Origin: Holophagales bacterium UBA5704
Lineage (GTDB): Bacteria > Acidobacteriota > Thermoanaerobaculia > Multivoradales > UBA5704
Length of the DNA: 53,708 nt
Direction: 5' to 3'
NCBI GenBank assembly: GCA_002420005.1
Contig: DIHE01000116.1
Location: 3,912 to 57,619 of the forward strand
Made by a program: the position numbers and the translations under genes. The notes beneath the pieces were generated by a model. The model had not been told where the DNA came from. It ran no database searches and saw nothing but the letters and a program-made list of their open reading frames with translations. Shown here one piece after another: positions 41,075 to 49,935 of this stretch (positions within the stretch are counted from its first letter, which is position 1; every line of letters begins with the position of its first letter).

Positions 41075-42558
41075 GAGGTCACCGGACGCCGCCTCTCCTG
41101 CTGATCCTGCTGGTCGCGCTGGTCTCCTGGGGGCACGTCGGCAGCCCGAACGTTTTTTTCGACGGCGCCGCCGGCCCGTACCCGGTGCGGGTCATTGTCC
41201 GTCCGCCGATGGTGATCCCCGGCCTGGCGGAGGTGACGGTGCGCTTGAAGGAGGGGAACGCGCAGCGGGTGACCGTGCAGCCGGTGCAGTGGAAGGCCGG
41301 CGCGAAAGGGGCGCCGCCGCCCGATGTGGCGGAGCCGGTGGCCGGAGAGACCGGCTTGTGGACGGCGCGGTTGTGGATCATGACCGCCAGCTCCTACAGC
41401 GTCCAGGTGCGGCTCACCGGGGAGGCCGGCGACGGGCTCGCCGTGGTGCCGGTGGCCACGGCGCGCACCGCGACGCTGCCGATGCAGCGTCCGCTCGGAG
41501 TGGCGCTCGCGGTGGCCGGGCTGGTGCTGTTCTTCGGCGTCCTCTCCCTGGTGGGGGCGGCGGTGCGGGAGAGCGTCCTGCCGGCAGGAGAGGCACCGAG
41601 CCCACGCCGCCGCCGGCTGGCGTTGGGCGCCGCCGGGCTCACCGCCGCCTTTCTGGTGCTCGTGCTCACCGGCGGCTGGAAGTGGTGGAACGCGGTCGAG
41701 ACGCAATACCGCGAACGGCTCTACCAGCCCTACCGGATCACCGCCGCCGTGCGCAGCGAGCCCGCCGCGCGCACCCTGCGGCTGGCGATCGCCGATCCCC
41801 GCTGGGGCAATGACCGCGACTGGGCACCGCTGATGCCCGACCACGGCAAGCTGATGCACCTGTTCCTGGTCCGCGAGCCGGGGCTGGACGCCTTCGCGCA
41901 TCTCCATCCGGTACGGGTGGATGACGTCACCTTCGACGTCCCGCTGCCACCGCTGCCCGCCGGCCGCTACGGGATCTACGCCGACGTGGTCCAGGAGAGC
42001 GGCTTCGCGCAGACCCTGGTGCAGACGGTCGACCTCCCGGCCGCGCCGGAAGGTCCCGTCCCCGGAGCCGATCCCGACGACTCCTTCCGCCTCTCCGCTC
42101 CGCTGGGGCCACCGGCGGCCGGCGCCACCGTGGAGAGCCCGCTCGACGGCGGCGGCACGATGGTCTGGGAACGCGGCGCCGCGCCGCTCTCCGCCGGCCG
42201 GGAGGTGGACCTGCGCTTCTCGGTGCGCGACGCCGCCGGGCAGCCCGCGTCTCTGGAGCCCTACATGGGGATGCTGAGCCACGCGGCGATCCGCCGCGAT
42301 GACGGCGAGGTCTTCGTGCACCTCCACCCGGTGGGGAGCTTCTCCATGGCCTCGCAGGAGGTCTTCGCGCGCGATCCGGCGCTCGGCCACGCCGGCCACG
42401 CCGGAATGGATCATGCGGCGCACGGCAGGCCCCCGGCGGTGTCGGCGGTGTCGTTTCCCTATGAGTTCCCTCGCCCGGGCCGGTACCGGATCTGGGTGCA
42501 GGTCAAGCGGGAGGGGCGGGTGGCCACCGGGGTGTTCGATGCGGTGGTCGGGGGCTGA
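41071..42558 (+). CDS. Membrane-anchored His/Met-rich protein, partner of the preceding gene
   Basis: 495 residues: signal/anchor at the N-terminus (LLLILLVALVSWGHV), an exported beta domain to ~135, two hydrophobic helices at ~145-168 and ~190-210, then a second exported region. That region has two similar half-repeats with metal-ligand-like motifs: MPDHGKLMHLFLV ... FAHLHPV, and MGMLSHAAI ... VFVHLHPVG, plus a His-rich GHAGHAGMDHAAHG. The repeats look like YtkA-type domains found with copper or heavy-metal handling proteins. A role in periplasmic copper delivery is an inference. Translationally coupled to the polytopic protein upstream. Confidence 0.65.
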   Translation: MRGHRTPPLLLILLVALVSWGHVGSPNVFFDGAAGPYPVRVIVRPPMVIPGLAEVTVRLKEGNAQRVTVQPVQWKAGAKGAPPPDVAEPVAGETGLWTARLWIMTASSYSVQVRLTGEAGDGLAVVPVATARTATLPMQRPLGVALAVAGLVLFFGVLSLVGAAVRESVLPAGEAPSPRRRRLALGAAGLTAAFLVLVLTGGWKWWNAVETQYRERLYQPYRITAAVRSEPAARTLRLAIADPRWGNDRDWAPLMPDHGKLMHLFLVREPGLDAFAHLHPVRVDDVTFDVPLPPLPAGRYGIYADVVQESGFAQTLVQTVDLPAAPEGPVPGADPDDSFRLSAPLGPPAAGATVESPLDGGGTMVWERGAAPLSAGREVDLRFSVRDAAGQPASLEPYMGMLSHAAIRRDDGEVFVHLHPVGSFSMASQEVFARDPALGHAGHAGMDHAAHGRPPAVSAVSFPYEFPRPGRYRIWVQVKREGRVATGVFDAVVGG

Positions 42559-42573
42559 GAGCTGAGAAGAAAA

Positions 42574-42650
42574 AAGGACGACAAGGTCTCCAAGGACGAC
42601 AACGACACTGGCTTTGTGTCCTTGCCGACCTTGAAGTCCTTGTCGTCCTT
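42574..42650. terminator. Inverted repeat between convergent genes
   Basis: AAGGACGACAAGG (42574-42586) is exactly complementary to CCTTGTCGTCCTT (42638-42650). A further copy of the AAGGACGACAA core (42592-42602) and GTCCTTG fragments lie inside, so alternative foldings exist. It sits between two convergent stop codons and could terminate in both directions; similar AAGGAC-type palindromes are dispersed repeats in some GC-rich genomes. Confidence 0.6.
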
Positions 42651-42660
42651 GGCGGTCTCC

Positions 42661-44934
42661 CTACTTTCCCGCGAGCACCGCGGTCGCCTTGTCGACCTCC
42701 CGGGCGTACCCGGCGAGCACCTCTCCCAGGACCACGGCCTGCTCTTCGGCCTCCTTCCAGCTCCGCTGCTCCAGAGCCTCGCGCACCGGGGCGAGGGTCT
42801 TCACGCCATAGCCGGTGTAGAAGCCGGGGGCGTAGATCTGGTGCTGGAACCAGGGGCGGCGGGGCAGCCCGGCGGCACGGGTGAGGGCGCGCTCGGCGCG
42901 GAACAGGAGGATGTTGAGCGCCTCGGCCTCCGCGGTGGTGAGCGGCTTGTCGGCGCGCGCCTCCACGGCCTTCTCCCAGGCGCGGGTGCTGCGGGCGAGG
43001 GTGTCGGCGCCGTTGCGCAGCGGGGCGAGATTGAGAAACGGCACCGGATCGAGCGCCTTCGGCGGCACCAGCGAGCTCTTCGGGTCGTCCGTCAGCTCGT
43101 AGGTGCGCTCCTGCAGACGCCGATTGCGCTCGGTGGCTTCGTCGCGCAGGTCGTCCGCCAGCTTGACCACCTCGCCGACATAGCGGCCGATCGTGGCCGA
43201 GAGCCGCTGGAAGTCGAACGGCAGGATCTCCGCCTCGGAGAGCCGCAGGACGAGCCGACCGCCCGTCTTCGCGAGCGTCACGCCGTAGGAGAAGTCGGGG
43301 TCCATGAAGCGCGTGTAGTGGTCGAACGAGTCGTAGATCGAGTGGTACTGGCCGTATTCCCCTTCCCCTTCATACCCGATGTTGAGCGCGGCGATGCCCA
43401 GGTGCTGCAGGAAGGGGGTGTAGTCGGAGCCGGAGCCCAGGGGATCGATGCGGAAGGTCTTGCCCTCCCGCGCCTCGGCGCGGACGTCGGGGGCGCCGTT
43501 GAGGATCGCGGAGGCGCGCAGCCGGTCGCCGACGCTCGCCCCCGTCTCCGGGTCGGGCACATCGCGCGCCACCTGATTGACCAGAGCCTCCAGGGTGTGC
43601 GAGCCGCCGACGTCGAGCAGACCGCGGGAGTTGCTGTCCGAGTTGATGTAGACGACCGCCTTCTCCAGCAGCTCGCGGGCATGGGTCTCGGCCCATTCGG
43701 TCGAGCCGAGCAGGCCGGGCTCCTCACCGTCCCAGCCGGCATAGACCAGGGTGCGCTGCGGACGCCAGCCGCTTTTCGCCAGCTCGCCCACCGCACGCGC
43801 CTCCTCCAGCACGGCCACCATGCCGCTCACCGGGTCCGCCGCGCCGTGCACCCAGCCGTCGTGGTGATTGCCGCGGACGATCCACTGATCGGGGTACTTG
43901 GAGCCCCGGAGCTTGGCGATGACGTCGTAAGCGGTCACCTGCTGCCAGTTGAATTCCAGCTTGAGGCGCACCTTGGCCGGGCCGGGTCCCAAGTGGTACG
44001 AGGTGGGCAGATCCCCGCGCCAGGCGTCCGGTGCCATCGGGCCGGCCAGCGCCTGGAGGAGCGGCAGGGCGTCCGCCCAGGAGATGGGGAGGACCGGGAT
44101 CTTCGTCAGCGTCTGGGCGGCCGACCGCTCCAGACGCTTCGCATCCCGGGTGGCACCGATGCCGGGGGTCAGCGGGTCGCCCGGATGGAACGGCATGTCG
44201 GCCACCGAGCCGCGCTGGGTGCCGTGCTCGGGGCGGTAACCGCCTTTCGGATACGGATCGCCCCGGGTGTAGCCGTCCTCGCGCGGATCGGAGTAGATGA
44301 GACAGCCGACGGCGCCGTGCTCGGCGGCCACCTTGGGCTTGATGCCGCGCCAGGAGCCGCCATAGCGGGCGAGGACGATCTTGCCGCGCACGTCGATGCC
44401 GTAGCGGGCCAGCTCCTCATAGTCGGCGGGCGTGCCGTAGTTGACAAAGACCAGCTCCCCGGTGACGTCACCGTCGATCGAATAGGCGTTGTACGGCGGG
44501 AGCGCCTCGGCGAGCTGGCTGGACGTCGAGTCCTCCGGGATGGCGGGCTCGGCGAGCCGGGCGGTGAACCGGGTGGGCTCCAGCAGCTCGACGAGGCGGG
44601 TCTTCGGGGTCGGAAAGAGGACCTGGAACTCCTCGATCGCGACCTCGTACCCCCAGGAGCGGAACAGGCCGGCCATGAAGTCGGCGTTCTCCTTGCCCCA
44701 GGGCGAGCCGACCGGATGCGGGTGGGCGGTGAGCCGCTGCATCCAGGTGCGCAGGTTGTCGGCCCGGAGGACGGCGTCGAAACGCGCCTCCAGGTCGCGC
44801 TGCGCCGCAGCGCGCTCGGCGGAAAAGCCGAGCAGTGGCGGCGCTGCGGGGGGCGGAGGGGCGGCGAACGCTGCTGCGCCGCCCAGGAGGAACGCCGGGG
44901 AGAGGGCGAGGAGCCTGCGGAGCATCCGGAACAT
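42661..44934 (-). CDS. M28 metallo-carboxypeptidase (glutamate carboxypeptidase II-like)
   Basis: 757 residues from the ATG at 44934, chosen because TACAAT lies seven bases upstream. Signal peptide ~1-24; protease-associated domain (~150-290, ARYGGSWRGIKPKVAAEHGA); M28 catalytic domain with ligands His358 (NHHDGWVHGAADP, with Asp367), catalytic Glu404/Glu405 (DGEEPGLLGS), Asp433 (NSDSN) and His531 (YHSIYDSFDHY). A helical transferrin-receptor-like dimerisation domain follows to the end. All zinc residues align with human PSMA. A periplasmic or secreted C-terminal peptidase; the TonB receptor gene ends only 13 bases before its start, suggesting peptide uptake and breakdown. Confidence 0.93.
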   Translation of the reverse strand: MFRMLRRLLALSPAFLLGGAAAFAAPPPPAAPPLLGFSAERAAAQRDLEARFDAVLRADNLRTWMQRLTAHPHPVGSPWGKENADFMAGLFRSWGYEVAIEEFQVLFPTPKTRLVELLEPTRFTARLAEPAIPEDSTSSQLAEALPPYNAYSIDGDVTGELVFVNYGTPADYEELARYGIDVRGKIVLARYGGSWRGIKPKVAAEHGAVGCLIYSDPREDGYTRGDPYPKGGYRPEHGTQRGSVADMPFHPGDPLTPGIGATRDAKRLERSAAQTLTKIPVLPISWADALPLLQALAGPMAPDAWRGDLPTSYHLGPGPAKVRLKLEFNWQQVTAYDVIAKLRGSKYPDQWIVRGNHHDGWVHGAADPVSGMVAVLEEARAVGELAKSGWRPQRTLVYAGWDGEEPGLLGSTEWAETHARELLEKAVVYINSDSNSRGLLDVGGSHTLEALVNQVARDVPDPETGASVGDRLRASAILNGAPDVRAEAREGKTFRIDPLGSGSDYTPFLQHLGIAALNIGYEGEGEYGQYHSIYDSFDHYTRFMDPDFSYGVTLAKTGGRLVLRLSEAEILPFDFQRLSATIGRYVGEVVKLADDLRDEATERNRRLQERTYELTDDPKSSLVPPKALDPVPFLNLAPLRNGADTLARSTRAWEKAVEARADKPLTTAEAEALNILLFRAERALTRAAGLPRRPWFQHQIYAPGFYTGYGVKTLAPVREALEQRSWKEAEEQAVVLGEVLAGYAREVDKATAVLAGK

Positions 44935-44941
44935 GGCCGGT

Positions 44942-44947
44942 ATTGTA
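44942..44947 (-). promoter_or_regulatory. -10 box (TACAAT) of a probable leaderless promoter
   Basis: TACAAT, seven bases, ATG of the M28 peptidase. The box abuts the stop codon of the upstream receptor gene, so the peptidase has its own promoter besides read-through. Confidence 0.65.
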
Positions 44948-47158
44948 CTAGTACCGGCCGACCACCCCCACCACGAAACTGCGGCCCGACGCCAACACCG
45001 CCGTCTCGTCCGCGGACTCGCGGTAGCGGCGGTCGAGCAGGTTCTTGCCGGTGATCCGGAGCTCGAGGCTCTCGTAGAGGTGGTAGCCCGCCCCCAGGTC
45101 CCAGGTGGCATGGCCGGGCCGCTCGTCCTCCGTCGGCCCGGGGCGGTCGTCACGCCGGAAGGCGGCGAAGCGGGTGTAGACGTAGCCCGGCTCGCCGGCC
45201 CAGCGCAGGGTGAGGAACGCTCCCGGCGGCGGGATGTCGTCCATCGGCGCGCGGTCGTCCTCGACCTCGCCCTGCGCCCAGCTCGCGCCCAGCTCCAGCG
45301 CCAGGTTCCACGGCAGCGGCTGCTGCACCTCCAGCTCGACGCCCTTGACCTCGGCCTCGCCGCGGTTGCGGAAGAAGAAATCCGAAGCCGGCCGGTAACG
45401 CTCGATCAGGTTGTCCACCTGATAGAGGTAGCCGAACAGGGCGACCGATCCCCGGCCGGTGGCCCAGCGCAGCGAGGCGTCGTACTGCAGGCTCGTCTCC
45501 GGCTCCAGATCCGGATTGCCGACGATGAAGCCGCGCCCACTGGGACCGCGGAAGAAGCGGTCGGAGAGCGTGGGATCGCGAAACCCGCGCGCCACCTGGA
45601 GGGTGGCGGAGAGGTCCCGGGTGAGGTTGGTGGTGAGCGCCGCGAACCCCGAGAGCGCCTCGTGCGTGCTCGTGCGGTCGCCGAAGAACCCCCCTGCATT
45701 CTCGGCCTTCACCTGATCGCCGCGCAGGCCGAGCGAGACCAGGGAGGCCTCGCCGAGGGTGCGGTTCCAGGTGGCGAAGAGGGCGGTGTTGAGCCGCTCC
45801 GCGTCCTCGATGGCCGCGGTGCGGGTCGTCGTGGTCGGGTTGCCGGCGAGATCGAACAGCCGCCGGGTGGTGAGCGACTCCAGGCCGAAACGCGAGACCA
45901 CCTCGGCACCGAGCTGCAACCGGCCGCCCGCCGCCGGACGCGCCGCCACCAGGCGCAGCGAGCCGTCGTTGCTCTCGGTGTCGGAGCTTTCGATCTGCCG
46001 CGTCACAGCCGCCGTCGGCCGCCGGTCGCGGTCGAGCGCCAGCCGGTAGCTGCCCAGGAACACAGCGGCTTCGAGGGACTCCCAACTCCCCACCGGGCCG
46101 GAGGTCAGGTCGAGGTTGAAGCGGCGCGAGCTCTCGCGCGGGTAGAGGGCGCGGGTGACGTTCGAGTCGGCCGCCGGGCTTCCGGTGTCATACGAATCGG
46201 CAAGGGAGAAGCCGGCGCGCAGCCGGCCGGCCGGCGTGTCCACCGTGTAGCGCAGCGCACCGCCGCGGTCACGGTAGGAAGAGTTGTCGATCCGCTCCCC
46301 GTCCGCCGCCTCCGCATCGCCCGACCGGCGCAGATGCGCCTGGCCGAGCAGCGCGCCGCCGAAGAGGCCCGTCGAGGCTTCGAGCGCCGCGGACTCCTCG
46401 TCATTGCCGCCGAACCCCTTGTTCAACGCATAGCGGAACGTCCGCTCGCCCGGCTCGGGATAGCGCGACCGGGCGTTGATCACCCCGCCGAAGGCGTCCG
46501 AGCCATAGGCGACCGAGCCGGGGCCGCGGGCGATCTCGACGCCGGCCAGGGTGAACGGATCGAGGAAGGCGGCGGAAGCCCCGGCCCGCCGCTCGGTGGC
46601 GACGCGGGCCCCGTCGAGCAGCACGAGCGTGCGGCCCCGGGCGAGACCGCGGATCGACGGCACGGCGGTCGGCCCTTCTCCGGTGGAGTGGGTGCCGGGC
46701 ACCGCCTCCAACACCTCGACGAGACGCTGCGGCCGCCGCTGCTCCAGATCCTGCTGGCCGACCAGGGTGGTCGCCGAAGCCGGAGGCGTTTCGAGACCGG
46801 GCGCCACCCCGAGGGTGACGGTGACCGTGTCGCGGAACGTGGCCGGCAGCACGATTTCGAGCGGGCCGGATTCCGGGAGCACCTCCACGTCGAGGACCGG
46901 AGACACCTCGCCCGACGGGCCGAGGGCGACGAGCTGGAAGGGAAGCCGGGGGGCCGGGTTGAGGACGAACCGTCCGTCGCCGTCGGTGGTGACGGTGATC
47001 GACCGGCCGACCACCGAAACCTCGAAGCCCGCGGCCGGCGAGCCGTCGGACTGGAGCAGAAGCCCTTCCAGAGCCTGACCGGCCGAGGCACCCAGCAGGA
47101 AGGTGAGAACGAACGAGAACACGGCGGCCCCCAGCGGGCCGCGCAAGATCTGACGCAT
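44948..47158 (-). CDS. TonB-dependent receptor with carboxypeptidase-regulatory N-domain
   Basis: 736 residues from the ATG at 47158 (GAGGT just upstream). Signal peptide to about residue 29 (FLLGASAGQALE), carboxypeptidase-regulatory-like domain ~30-105, plug ~110-230 (RGRTLVLLDGARVA, IEIARGPGSVAYGSDAFGGV as in classic siderophore/vitamin receptors), and a 22-strand barrel closing with the TonB C-box pattern SFVVGVVGRY. Compared with the Oar-like receptor at 32620-35544 this is the shorter BtuB/CirA-like type. Substrate unknown; neighbouring peptidase suggests a peptide or peptide-bound ligand. Confidence 0.9.
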   Translation of the reverse strand: MRQILRGPLGAAVFSFVLTFLLGASAGQALEGLLLQSDGSPAAGFEVSVVGRSITVTTDGDGRFVLNPAPRLPFQLVALGPSGEVSPVLDVEVLPESGPLEIVLPATFRDTVTVTLGVAPGLETPPASATTLVGQQDLEQRRPQRLVEVLEAVPGTHSTGEGPTAVPSIRGLARGRTLVLLDGARVATERRAGASAAFLDPFTLAGVEIARGPGSVAYGSDAFGGVINARSRYPEPGERTFRYALNKGFGGNDEESAALEASTGLFGGALLGQAHLRRSGDAEAADGERIDNSSYRDRGGALRYTVDTPAGRLRAGFSLADSYDTGSPAADSNVTRALYPRESSRRFNLDLTSGPVGSWESLEAAVFLGSYRLALDRDRRPTAAVTRQIESSDTESNDGSLRLVAARPAAGGRLQLGAEVVSRFGLESLTTRRLFDLAGNPTTTTRTAAIEDAERLNTALFATWNRTLGEASLVSLGLRGDQVKAENAGGFFGDRTSTHEALSGFAALTTNLTRDLSATLQVARGFRDPTLSDRFFRGPSGRGFIVGNPDLEPETSLQYDASLRWATGRGSVALFGYLYQVDNLIERYRPASDFFFRNRGEAEVKGVELEVQQPLPWNLALELGASWAQGEVEDDRAPMDDIPPPGAFLTLRWAGEPGYVYTRFAAFRRDDRPGPTEDERPGHATWDLGAGYHLYESLELRITGKNLLDRRYRESADETAVLASGRSFVVGVVGRY

Positions 47159-47265
47159 GAAGACACCTCGATCGCGCAAGGGACGGCGAGCCGTCCCGGT
47201 TTCGGTTGCGGGAGCGCCGCGCGCCACGGGCGGCGGCGCAGTGGACCGGTGTGCGCGGTCTCGGT

Positions 47266-48003
47266 CTATTCGTTGTAGCGGTGGATCAACACCCGGGTCT
47301 CTCCGCCCGGCCGCGGCGCCGCGGCCGACGCGGGAGCGCGTTCGCGAACGCGCTCCGGAGCACCCAGCTCCGCGGACTCCGGCGGCGGGAGCGCGGCGCG
47401 GCCGGCACCGGGTCCGACGAGGGGAAGCAGGAGCGGACGCCCGGCGTCGGCACGCCGCCACCCCGTCCCGGCGTCTTCTGTGGCCACCACGCGCAGGCCG
47501 GCGCCGTCGCGGGTCCCCTCCATCCACAGAACCACCCCGCGATCCCCCGGCCGGGCCGCCTCTCCCCGGGCGAGCCGCATCCCCGGTTGCAAGAGCTCCG
47601 GAGTCGGCACGGGGTGCGGTGCGGAAATGGTGAACCGCCCCGGGATCTCGACCTCCCGCTCCTCCCGCTCGTCGCCCATCCGCAGGAGCAGGCGGGCGTC
47701 GGGGCTCGGGAAGGCGGGAACGCGGAAAGAGAAACGGCGCAACCGGATGTCGAGATGGGGCGTGAGGCGCAGCGGCCAGCTCCGCCCGCCGTCCAGCGAG
47801 AGGAACGCCTCCCACTCGACGATCCGCGTCGGGCCGGCCAGCAGCTCCGGAGCCTCCCACTCCAGGGTGGCCTGCGATCCCGCCACCAGCTCCGCCCCGG
47901 CCGCCGGAGCGATCAGGCGCACCGACGACGGCGCAGACCACGCCCGGCCGGGCGCGGCGAGCCCGGCGAGAGCAAGGAGGACGATGGAGGCGATCCGGCG
48001 CAT
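47266..48003 (-). CDS. Secreted protein with Ig-like domain, unknown function
   Basis: 245 residues. A signal peptide (MRRIASIVLLALAGLAAP) is followed by a beta-sandwich-like domain (VRLIAPAAGAELVAGSQATL, then EWEA and SLDGGRSWPLRL) of the kind found in cell-wall Ser-Thr/Kre9-type and fibronectin-like modules, up to ~125. The remainder is Pro/Ala/Arg-rich and probably disordered. A TACAGT box lies six bases before the ATG. It lies 107 bases upstream of the TonB receptor gene and could be co-transcribed with it. No enzyme motif is visible. Confidence 0.6.
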   Translation of the reverse strand: MRRIASIVLLALAGLAAPGRAWSAPSSVRLIAPAAGAELVAGSQATLEWEAPELLAGPTRIVEWEAFLSLDGGRSWPLRLTPHLDIRLRRFSFRVPAFPSPDARLLLRMGDEREEREVEIPGRFTISAPHPVPTPELLQPGMRLARGEAARPGDRGVVLWMEGTRDGAGLRVVATEDAGTGWRRADAGRPLLLPLVGPGAGRAALPPPESAELGAPERVRERAPASAAAPRPGGETRVLIHRYNE

Positions 48004-48009
48004 GAGCGA

Positions 48010-48015
48010 ACTGTA
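48010..48015 (-). promoter_or_regulatory. -10 box (TACAGT) before the Ig-like protein gene
   Basis: TACAGT, six bases, ATG at 48003, with no ribosome site; consistent with a leaderless start. Confidence 0.5.
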
Positions 48016-48063
48016 CCCTCTTCTTCTGGTGCGCGCCGGGGGGTCAGACGGGACAAAGTCAAC

Positions 48064-49935
48064 TCACGCGCCCGCCGGCGGGCACTCTCCCCGCAACCGC
48101 CGCCTCCCCGAGCGGGACTCGGCGAGCGAGAGCTCCTTCAGCGCGGCGAAACCGTCGGGCTCGATCCAGCGCCGGCGCAGCTCGGTGCGGCGCTCCAGCT
48201 GGAGACGACCCGCGGCGAAGGTCACCACCTGGCGATAGGCGCCCAGGTCGTTTGCGACCGAGACGTCTTGCCCCGCGGCCGGCGGGCAGGCGCCTCCGGG
48301 CAGCTCGACGCTCCAGGCGAGCTCGCGAACCGAAGGGGTGGCGACCACAGGAAGCTCCCGGCCGTCGAGAAGGGACGCCGCGGGGAGGCCGTCTCCCGCG
48401 GGCACCGTGAACGCCGGCCAGGCACCGGGCTCGGCCGGGGCGGCCGGAGCCGGGAGGCGCACCCGGGCGGTCAGGGTCGCCGCGGGCACGCCGTCGTCGC
48501 GCGCCACCAAGCGGGGCTCTTCCACCTCGCCTCCTGGAAAGTAGATTCCGAAAACCCGGCGCAGCGCGCGGTCCACCTCCTCCGGCCGGGCGATAGCCGT
48601 GAGCTCGACAAATGCCGCCCCCAGCTCCCCGCTCAGATCGAGACGGGCGTCCCCGGCGAGGCGTCCACGGGCCTCCCCGTCGAGCGAGAAATCGGCGGTC
48701 AGGCGGCTCCGCTCCTGCTCCTGGCGCACGGGGGTCCGCACCAGGACGCCGCGGCCGTCGCGGACGACCAGCGCCTCCTGGTCCTGCACCGCCGGCTGCA
48801 GCCAGGTGAGACCGCCCCGGGTCTGCGTGGCGTCGAGAAACAGATAGCCGCCGGCCACCGGGGCGTCCTCGCCGAGCCCCAGGCCTTCCGGCGCCACGGC
48901 GACGATGGCATGGTTGAACTGATCGGGCGATGGAAACTCCCGGTCCACCCGGTGGCCCGCACCGGCCTGGATGAGCGCCGGCCAGGCTTCGATGCCGGCC
49001 TCCCGCAAGAGGTCGACGAGAAGGAAGGCCTTGTCCTTGCAGTCCCCCCAGCGCCGTTCCAGCACCTCCTGGGGAGCGCCGGGGCGGAAGCCGCCGATGC
49101 CGACCTCGACGGCGACATAGCGCACCTGGCGGCGCACGAAGGCGGCCAGGGCCTCGGCTTTCTCCCGCGGCGTCGCCAGGCCGGCGGTCAGCTCCCGCGC
49201 CGTCTCGCGCACCGGCGCGCCGCTGCGGGGGACCTCGGCGACCAGCCGGTCGTACCAGTGGCCGATCCCTTCCCACCCGGGCGAGCCACCCCAGGCCCAG
49301 CGCAGGACGGCACCGTCGTTGGCACCGTCCGGCGCCAGATCGGGCGGCGTGATCCGCGGCAGGCCACGGCCGGTGACCACCACGCCGCCGGGGCTCTCCT
49401 GCACCTCCAGACCGGCGAGGCGGCCGTCCAGGCGCCAACGCCAGGCGGCACCGCCGCCGCGCACCTCGATGCGCAGCGCCTCCGTGGGCACGGAGGAGGC
49501 GATGCCGATGAGGCCCGACGGGAAGTAGGGCCGCTCCAGCACCTCGTAGTCGAGCGCCAGCACGGAGCCCACGGGCACCTCGGGGAAGGTCACGGTGCGG
49601 AACTTCCGCGAGCTGTGCAGCTCGAAGGAGGCGGCGTGCTCCACCGTGTCCAAGGCGCGCCGGGCGACGTTCTGCACCTTGCCGTCCGGGCGCGTGGCGG
49701 TGGCGGTGAGCGACTCCAGGGTGCGGTGCTGGTCGAGATAGATCGGATACGGCGACCAGGCGTCGCGATCGTTCGCGCCGTCGAGACGCACGCGCAGCCG
49801 GGTCCGCGCGAGGACCGAGCCATCCGGCCGGATGTCGAACACCAGAGAGCGCTCGAGGAGCGTCGCCGCCGAAAGCGGTGCCCCTCCGGCGAGAAGCCAG
49901 CAGCTAACGGCGCACCAGAGCCAGCGTCTGCGCAT
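48064..49935 (-). CDS. DUF3857 and transglutaminase-like protein, catalytic triad intact
   Basis: 623 residues from the ATG at 49935, where GGAGAAGAG gives a ribosome site; the start lies 32 bases inside the preceding gene's end. Signal peptide, N-terminal DUF3857 beta domain (~30-230: HRTLESLTATATRPDGKVQN, VGSVLALDYEV), then a transglutaminase-like core with Cys299 (RWGDCKDKAFLLVDLL), His342 (DQFNHAIVAV) and Asp368 (GYLFLDAT), and a DUF3858-like C-terminal region. Such proteins are exported and act on or bind peptides or the cell envelope; reactions are mostly unproven. Tandem with a paralogue missing the triad. Confidence 0.88.
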   Translation of the reverse strand: MRRRWLWCAVSCWLLAGGAPLSAATLLERSLVFDIRPDGSVLARTRLRVRLDGANDRDAWSPYPIYLDQHRTLESLTATATRPDGKVQNVARRALDTVEHAASFELHSSRKFRTVTFPEVPVGSVLALDYEVLERPYFPSGLIGIASSVPTEALRIEVRGGGAAWRWRLDGRLAGLEVQESPGGVVVTGRGLPRITPPDLAPDGANDGAVLRWAWGGSPGWEGIGHWYDRLVAEVPRSGAPVRETARELTAGLATPREKAEALAAFVRRQVRYVAVEVGIGGFRPGAPQEVLERRWGDCKDKAFLLVDLLREAGIEAWPALIQAGAGHRVDREFPSPDQFNHAIVAVAPEGLGLGEDAPVAGGYLFLDATQTRGGLTWLQPAVQDQEALVVRDGRGVLVRTPVRQEQERSRLTADFSLDGEARGRLAGDARLDLSGELGAAFVELTAIARPEEVDRALRRVFGIYFPGGEVEEPRLVARDDGVPAATLTARVRLPAPAAPAEPGAWPAFTVPAGDGLPAASLLDGRELPVVATPSVRELAWSVELPGGACPPAAGQDVSVANDLGAYRQVVTFAAGRLQLERRTELRRRWIEPDGFAALKELSLAESRSGRRRLRGECPPAGA

